Below are positions 25,541 through 29,217 of a stretch of DNA of 29,217 nucleotides, in pieces; position 1 is the stretch's first letter; each line of letters begins with the position of its first letter. The notes under the pieces are model-generated. The model had not been told where the DNA came from. It worked only from the letters and a program-made list of their open reading frames with translations, and ran no database searches. The stretch is taken from assembly GCA_964616545.1 (NCBI GenBank), contig CAZTUA010000002.1, positions 1 through 29,217 of the forward strand, given 5' to 3'. A program made the translations under genes and the position numbers. The stretch comes from JAQVEM01 sp964616545. GTDB taxonomy: Bacteria; Actinomycetota; Humimicrobiia; Humimicrobiales; Humimicrobiaceae.

Positions 25541-26144
25541 AATATGATTTTTCTCCCAGTTAACTTCTCGGGGCCAAAGGTTATCGCTTACCGGGAGCAA
25601 ATTGAGATCCGGTGACAGCAGCTCACTATAACGATTAATGTTTTTTAGCCTGTAACGTTTTTTAATTTTGCCCCACGGACCCACATTAAAATAGAATGAA
25701 TTGAGCAATGCCTGAAAGATATTCCCAATTTTATTTTTCCCGTTATTAATTTCAGGGATCATGGATAGTGCTAATGTTACACTGATATACTGCTTATTCA
25801 GCTTCATGGCTTCCATCGCACCAAAAAGTAAATGGCTGACAATTAATAAATCAAATTGATCTTAATATTTCAATTATCCGGGGTGATGCAGTATTATTGA
25901 TATTATTTATCATTTTTATCAAAGAGAATATATTAAAAGATTTTTTGGCATTTGCCGCTTCAATATCAATATTTATATCAGGCCCTAATGGAATAAAATT
26001 GATACTAAAAGATTCTATTGTTTCTTTCCAATATGGATGGGTACCTATTGTAACATTAAAACCGGCTCCTGATAATTCTACACTCAAATTTATATATAGT
26101 TGTACATCTCCTCTTGTTTCAAGTGCTGGAATTAATATTTTCAT
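25523..26144 (-). pseudogene. Broken GT1 (UGT-like) glycosyltransferase
   Basis: This is the N-terminal half of a GT1-family glycosyltransferase (antibiotic or sterol glucosyltransferase type). From the ATG at 26144 it reads MKILIPALETRGDVQLYINL, the usual GT1 opening, through NFIPLG to RIIEILRSI and a stop at 25851. The next frame continues without a gap as DQFDLLIVSHLLFGAMEAMKL to WEKNHIVAGTW and a stop at 25523. One base was lost near 25862, and the whole nucleotide-sugar-binding C-terminal domain is missing. The two halves may look like separate small genes, but they are one dead gene. A longer frame from 26345 only adds translated mini-cassette sequence. Confidence 0.8.
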
Positions 26145-26238
26145 TTTTTTTCTACGTTCCTTTCTCAAGCCTAGTATGGCGAAATTTTTTCTTAATTTAA
26201 TAGCCGAACATTTCCTATAATGTGGCGCGGCTCGTGTG

Positions 26239-26345
26239 ATGTGGCGGGATGATGACTCAGTCATCAAAACGACATTTCCCATAGCCACTGTTGTCCGATG
26301 TGTCGCGAAGCGACCAAAGATAACAGCGCCAGAGGCGCGCCACAT
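26239..26345 (-). repeat. ORF-less mini-cassette, copy 1 (107 bp)
   Basis: It matches 27802-27908 at equal length with no gaps. It includes GTTGTCC (26290-26296) after GCCAC-T, a GTCGC-GAA-GCGAC hairpin (26302-26314) and the outer arms GTGGCG and CGCCAC. There is no reading frame of its own, only palindromes. Confidence 0.8.
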
Positions 26346-26387
26346 TGTCTAAAATGGAGCGTAGCGACATTTTGGACAATGTATCCG

Positions 26388-26479
26388 AGTTTACGAAATT
26401 CATGAAATTTAGATAGCTCTTATCTTAATTTCATAAATTTGAGGGCAGCGTAGCTAAACCGTAAACTTTTTGTTATGCG
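26388..26479 (-). other. attC-like site of the HAD-kinase cassette
   Basis: Stem AGTTTACG (26388-26395) and CGTAAACT (26460-26467) are perfect. Inside, AAATTCATGAAATT pairs with AATTTCATAAATTT with one mismatch, and AGATA-GCTCT-TATCT forms the tip. TTT-T-GTTATGCG follows the right stem. The left outer arm has decayed to ACAAT, a change of the crucial AAC. Confidence 0.65.
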
Positions 26480-26486
26480 AAGTCGC

Positions 26487-27755
26487 CTATTTCTTTATTT
26501 TTGGATTATTATAGTCAGTATTATTTATAACAAGATCGCTTTTTTCAATAGGTTTATACTCTTTTATGTATCTTTTTTGTAAAGGTATATATTTCTCATA
26601 ATACTTTTTTATAAATTCCTCCCCATAAAGAGGCACATCTCTCTTCTTAGCTCTACTAATTACTTCAAAAAATGGAATATCTAAAAATATTCTATAATCA
26701 AAATATTTATCAATAGGATCTCTATATAATAATACACCTTCTAATATAACTATTGTTCCTTTATCAATACAATAATTTTTTTCCTTTGTATATGTATCTG
26801 TTGAAAAATCAAGCAACTTGAGTTTCTTATTTACTATATTATTTCTATTTAATGGAATGAGAAGTTCTTGTTCTAAAAGTTTTAAATTAAATGCATTATT
26901 AATGTAAGCCTCAATTTCATTTTTGCCTTTACTTCTAATATCGCTTGAATTATGAAAGTCATCTAAATTAATAACCTCCACCTTATACCCTCTACTTTTC
27001 ATATGTCTTTTTAATAAAGACGTAAATTTAGTTTTACCCGAATTATCAACACCATTAATTCCTAACAAATAATTTTTCCCGTTATTATTACTTCTAATTT
27101 CTTTTTCAATTTCCCAAAAAATTTCAATACGATTAATATGTCCCCTAATTTCCTTTGAATCATTAGCAATGTAACAAGATGAAATATGATCTTTTTTACC
27201 ATAACCATATAATGCCTGGATACAGGATAATTTGTTATCTTGACCTGCTTGAACATCATAAACAGTATCACCAATAACTATAGCTCTATTTGTATTAAAA
27301 TAAGCCAGTAAATCTTTTATTATTTTTTCCTTGCTTTTTATATTTTTGTTACTCTTTATTACACTAAAATATTTCTTTATTCCCGTTGAAGTTAATACTA
27401 AATTTATATATTCTAGACTTCCATTTGAACATATTGCAATTTTATAGTTTCTTTCATATAGTTCTTCTAAAATGACTTCAATACCTTCATATAATTTTCC
27501 AAGCTCAGGTATTAGAGTTTTTTCATAATTTCCTATTAATTTAGCTAATTTTTCCCATTCAGAACACGATCCTGCTGGATATATGCTCTTGCAAAAATTC
27601 TCTGTCATTTCACCAAAATGTTTCATAACTACTTCTTCATCGGGAATAGATAAGTTCATATCATTAAAAGCTTTTTTAGTTGCCGCTATCGATACTAATT
27701 CAGTTTGATATAATGTACCGTCTAAATCAAATATTACTAGTTTCTCTTCCTCCAT
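26487..27755 (-). CDS. HAD hydrolase - uridine-kinase-like fusion protein (cassette gene)
   Basis: A 422-residue two-domain protein. Residues 1 to about 215 form a HAD phosphatase (motif I FDLDGTL with Asp10 and Asp12; motif II CSNGS; motif III Lys in KSKEKII; motif IV GDTVYDVQAG). From about residue 235 comes a P-loop kinase (Walker A GVDNSGKT; NLDDFHNSSD like the uridine kinase lid; ILEGVLLYRD and DIPFFEV). I start at the ATG 27755, where GGAGG precedes by six bases. An extended frame from 27830 reads into mini-cassette copy 2. Such a fusion could phosphorylate and dephosphorylate a nucleoside or sugar; the substrate is unknown. The gene is bounded by AGGCGA-type inverted arms at 26472 and 27803. 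Confidence 0.85.
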   Translation of the reverse strand: MEEEKLVIFDLDGTLYQTELVSIAATKKAFNDMNLSIPDEEVVMKHFGEMTENFCKSIYPAGSCSEWEKLAKLIGNYEKTLIPELGKLYEGIEVILEELYERNYKIAICSNGSLEYINLVLTSTGIKKYFSVIKSNKNIKSKEKIIKDLLAYFNTNRAIVIGDTVYDVQAGQDNKLSCIQALYGYGKKDHISSCYIANDSKEIRGHINRIEIFWEIEKEIRSNNNGKNYLLGINGVDNSGKTKFTSLLKRHMKSRGYKVEVINLDDFHNSSDIRSKGKNEIEAYINNAFNLKLLEQELLIPLNRNNIVNKKLKLLDFSTDTYTKEKNYCIDKGTIVILEGVLLYRDPIDKYFDYRIFLDIPFFEVISRAKKRDVPLYGEEFIKKYYEKYIPLQKRYIKEYKPIEKSDLVINNTDYNNPKIKK

Positions 27756-27801
27756 TCTTTTCCTCCATTCACTGTAACCTAAATTTAGGCGATTTCGCAT
27801 A

Positions 27802-27908
27802 ATGTGGCGGGATGATGATGCGGTCATCAAACCGGCATTTCACATAGCCGCTGTTGTCCGATGTGTCGCGAAGCGACCAAAGATAACAGCGGCAGAGGCG
27901 CGTCACAT
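27802..27908 (-). repeat. ORF-less mini-cassette, copy 2 (107 bp)
   Basis: It is the same 107-bp unit as at 26239. Here the unit is bounded by GTTGTCCGATGTG (27853-27865) and CACATTTTAGACAAC (27904-27918), which are inverted complements with two added bases, so by the cassette rule it is a complete cassette with no gene. GCCGC-T-GTTGTCC (27847-27859) has the common polarity. Confidence 0.8.
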
Positions 27909-27911
27909 TTT

Positions 27912-28061
27912 AGACAACGTTCCGCGAATATACGAAGTTAACCCGGCCCCTTGCGTGCTTGAGCAATTTTAGGAAAAGTATACCATACTTTTTTCAGAAT
28001 TGATCAAAGGGTTAATTTGCCGAAGGCCAAGGCGAAGCCGCAGCGTATATTCGCTGTTAGG
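27912..28061 (-). other. attC-like recombination site (long, cruciform)
   Basis: Order on the plus strand: AGACAAC, spacer GTTCC, stem GCGAATATACG (27924-27934), stem CGTATATTCGC (28044-28054), spacer T, GTTAGG. The stem is a perfect 11 bp. Inside, GTTAACCC pairs with GGGTTAA (27937-27944, 28009-28015) and AAAAGTAT-ACC-ATACTTTT forms a tip near 27974-27992. A frame of about 60 codons here is only the site read through. Confidence 0.85.
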
Positions 28062-28074
28062 TGTAGTGTTCTTT

Positions 28075-28524
28075 TTATTCCCACTTTTGAATTTCAATAA
28101 TATTTCCTTCGGGATCTTTTGCATAAACAACAGAAATCTTTCCAACTTCATCTATTTCGGCATTGATCAATTTCCCTACGGCAGATCCCCCGTTCTCCAA
28201 TAAAAGATTTAACTTCTGTTCCACATCTTCGACTGCGAATGCAATATGTCCAAAACCCTCTAAATTTATTTTCTTACCGATATTACTTATATTTTCGTTA
28301 TATTCGAAAATCTCTAATGTTGGTCCATCTATATCATAACCAGGAAGAAGTAAATGCATTCCTTTTATCTTTGCATTTGATAAATCAGTTAATTTGTCAA
28401 CCCAGTCACCTGAAAGATTTCTCTCTGGAGGTTTGGGTTTACAATCAAATACCTTGATATAAAAATCAGCCAATTTTTTCCAGTTATTACTTATAATATT
28501 TATATGTGAAAATTTTGTTTTCAA
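28075..28524 (-). CDS. VOC-family (glyoxalase/bleomycin-resistance type) protein (cassette gene)
   Basis: A 149-residue vicinal-oxygen-chelate protein with two betaalphabetabetabeta repeats. The first half begins FSHINIISNNWKKLADFY, with a His at the metal position; the second has GFGHIAFAVEDVEQKLN and ends YAKDPEGNIIEIQKW, whose Glu is a metal ligand. The TTG at 28524 is the start, with AGAGGA six bases upstream. The cassette is bounded by inverted arms at 28056-28078 and 28544-28566 (22 of 23 bases). It could be a glyoxalase, dioxygenase or drug-binding protein; sequence does not decide. Confidence 0.88.
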   Translation of the reverse strand: MKTKFSHINIISNNWKKLADFYIKVFDCKPKPPERNLSGDWVDKLTDLSNAKIKGMHLLLPGYDIDGPTLEIFEYNENISNIGKKINLEGFGHIAFAVEDVEQKLNLLLENGGSAVGKLINAEIDEVGKISVVYAKDPEGNIIEIQKWE

Positions 28525-28560
28525 TTCTTATCCTCTATGCTGTATAAAAAGAACATTACA

Positions 28561-28882
28561 CCTAACTCGTTTTTATATGAAATGTTTTAGTAAAATCTAT
28601 TTAAAACCGTATATTATACGAAAAAATATTAAACTTTAAGTAATACTAATCCGATTTAATTCTAACAAATATTGTTAAATACATAAAACTTATCTGAGTG
28701 GGCAAAGAGAAATATTTATAAGATTAATTGCTGTTTAGACAACATTATGTTTATATACAAATACTTATTCAAGGTAAGAATCTAAATATGAATTAAAAAT
28801 CATTGATACTGCACAGTTCGATGAAGTATCTGGTAAGGAATGAGGAGAAATAATCATTTCACTTTCCTTATAACTTTAGATA
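28561..28882. repeat. About 305-bp repeat, copy B, with attC-like arms
   Basis: The uninterrupted copy of 25125-25426. Its left end CCTAAC-TC-GTTTTTATATG adjoins the VOC cassette and its inner arm is ATTGC-T-GTTTAGACAAC (28728-28744). The remaining bases to 28882 are the tail of the gene found in copy A, ending after AACTTTAGATA. The outer arms do not form a long stem, so this site is probably degenerate. Confidence 0.75.
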
Positions 28883-28948
28883 GATTATTGACCTTACCCC
28901 AATCTTTGGTGCAGTTCGCCATCCTAAGTTTCAAATTGGGCTAGTTTC

Positions 28949-29110
28949 TTGGGGAAAGGGCAAGAGCTTGCAGATAAAGCTAACGTTTCCAGACAAACAA
29001 TAATTGCTATTGAAAAAGAAAAATTCGATCCTTCTTTGAAACTAGCTTTTAAAATAGCCAGGCTATTTAAAAAACCAATAGAAAGTATTTTTATACTAAA
29101 TGATAATTAA
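28949..29110 (+). pseudogene. N-terminally truncated XRE/Cro-type HTH regulator
   Basis: The frame reads QELADKANVSRQTIIAIEKE followed by FDPSLKLAFKIARLF and ends in FILNDN with TAA at 29108. This is the C-terminal two thirds of a short XRE regulator (YgzD-like). The N-terminal strand and first helix are missing; upstream, the frame becomes SFLGKG with no ATG and a stop at 28925. A TTG at 28949 is the only candidate start. It is most likely a cut gene at a boundary next to the second recombinase leader. Confidence 0.7.
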
Positions 29111-29170
29111 ACCAAAAGAAGTGCTTATAGGCTGACTCTAAAAATTTTTAGCTTGCTTGAAAGAATTAAA

Positions 29171-29217
29171 ATAGCTGGAGTAAGCCTGTAAGCCGAGCAC
29201 TATCTCTAATAGGATAT
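29171..29217 (+). repeat. 47-bp recombinase leader, copy 2, at window end
   Basis: It is the second copy of the leader at 21489-21535, ending exactly with the window at GGATAT. In copy 1 the recombinase ATG follows 41 bases later, so another recombinase gene is expected just beyond the window. Confidence 0.75.

Larger units (their letters stand above)
26145..26486. other. 342-bp non-coding stretch with stacked cassette ends
   Basis: There is no gene between the GT1 remnant and the HAD-kinase. In order it contains the short spacer of the GT1 remnant (26145-26238), mini-cassette copy 1 (26239-26345), a 37-bp near-perfect palindrome (26344-26380: ATTGTCTAAAATG and CATTTTGGACAAT around AGCGTAGCGA) and the HAD-kinase attC (26381-26479). 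Confidence 0.7.
20073..28745. mobile_element. Integron-like gene cassette array
   Basis: Single genes of unrelated function alternate with palindromic attC-like sites. For cassette after cassette, the first 15-20 bases are the inverted complement of the arm that ends the same cassette: methyltransferase (20074-20093 with 20714-20733, 20 of 20), DUF3795 (23355 with 23804-23818), GNAT (23951-23970 with 24448-24467, 18 of 20), HAD-kinase (26472 with 27803) and VOC (28056 with 28566, 22 of 23). This is expected only if the cassette recombined as a circle. Two cassettes left of the recombinase point right and the others, on its right, point left. No integron integrase of the IntI type is present, so the array is CALIN-like unless the XerD-like protein serves it. 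Confidence 0.8.

Noticed and set aside
27756..27830. Longer N-terminus for the HAD-kinase fusion
   Set aside because: The added residues are translated mini-cassette sequence; the same peptide precedes the GT1 remnant for the same reason, and the ATG at 27755 has a good GGAGG.
23300..28061. A CRISPR array
   Set aside because: The repeated palindromes vary in sequence and length and are separated by genes, not by uniform spacers.
27969..28203. Short frames on both strands near 28.0-28.2 kb
   Set aside because: They are read-through of the long attC-like palindrome and antisense of the VOC gene.

Overview
The window is AT-rich bacterial DNA that I cannot place to species. A sugar-binding lipoprotein with an Ala/Glu-rich acidic linker, extended Shine-Dalgarno sequences (GGAGGTGAT) and simple low-GC promoters suggest an uncultured, probably anaerobic, low-GC bacterium. 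The phylum is not resolved. No rRNA, tRNA or CRISPR array is visible.

Region 1 (about 1-13340) is an L-arabinose / arabino-oligosaccharide utilisation locus. On the minus strand, from high to low coordinates, lie a GH127 beta-L-arabinofuranosidase, a lipoprotein sugar-binding protein, two ABC permeases, L-arabinose isomerase (araA), a split UxaA-type dehydratase (SAF small subunit plus large subunit) and an edge-truncated ROK regulator. Divergently, on the plus strand, lie a LacI-type regulator and a GH51 alpha-L-arabinofuranosidase. The 364-bp divergent region holds four AAACGTTT boxes. One sits just downstream of a near-consensus promoter for GH127, a typical LacI-type repression layout. 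The likely flow is: import arabinosides, cleave them inside the cell with GH127 and GH51, then isomerise arabinose with AraA. No ribulokinase, ribulose-phosphate epimerase or transporter ATPase is present in the window.

Region 2 (about 13340-19520) is ordinary backbone: a flavodoxin, a DUF1846 protein, a dagK-plsC-like lipid pair and a GT4 glycosyltransferase. A decayed piece of a tyrosine recombinase lies at 13360-13684 and another at 19665-19899.

Region 3 (about 19.6-29.2 kb) is the most interesting part: an integron-like gene-cassette array. Single small unrelated genes (three SAM methyltransferases, DUF3795, GNAT, DJ-1/PfpI, a broken GT1 glycosyltransferase, a HAD-uridine-kinase fusion, a VOC protein) are separated by attC-like palindromic sites. 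Each intact cassette begins with a GTT-type half-site that is the inverted complement of the arm ending the same cassette, which is the signature of integron cassettes. Three sites (23300-23360, 23812-23957, 27912-28061) share the same asymmetric geometry. The only recombinase in view (21577-22458) has XerC/XerD architecture and lacks the extra domain of integron integrases. It is preceded by a 47-bp leader that recurs exactly at the right edge of the window, so a second recombinase copy probably starts just outside. ORF-less mini-cassettes, collapsed sites, an insertion inside a repeated site and cassette-derived pseudogenes show that the array has been very active.
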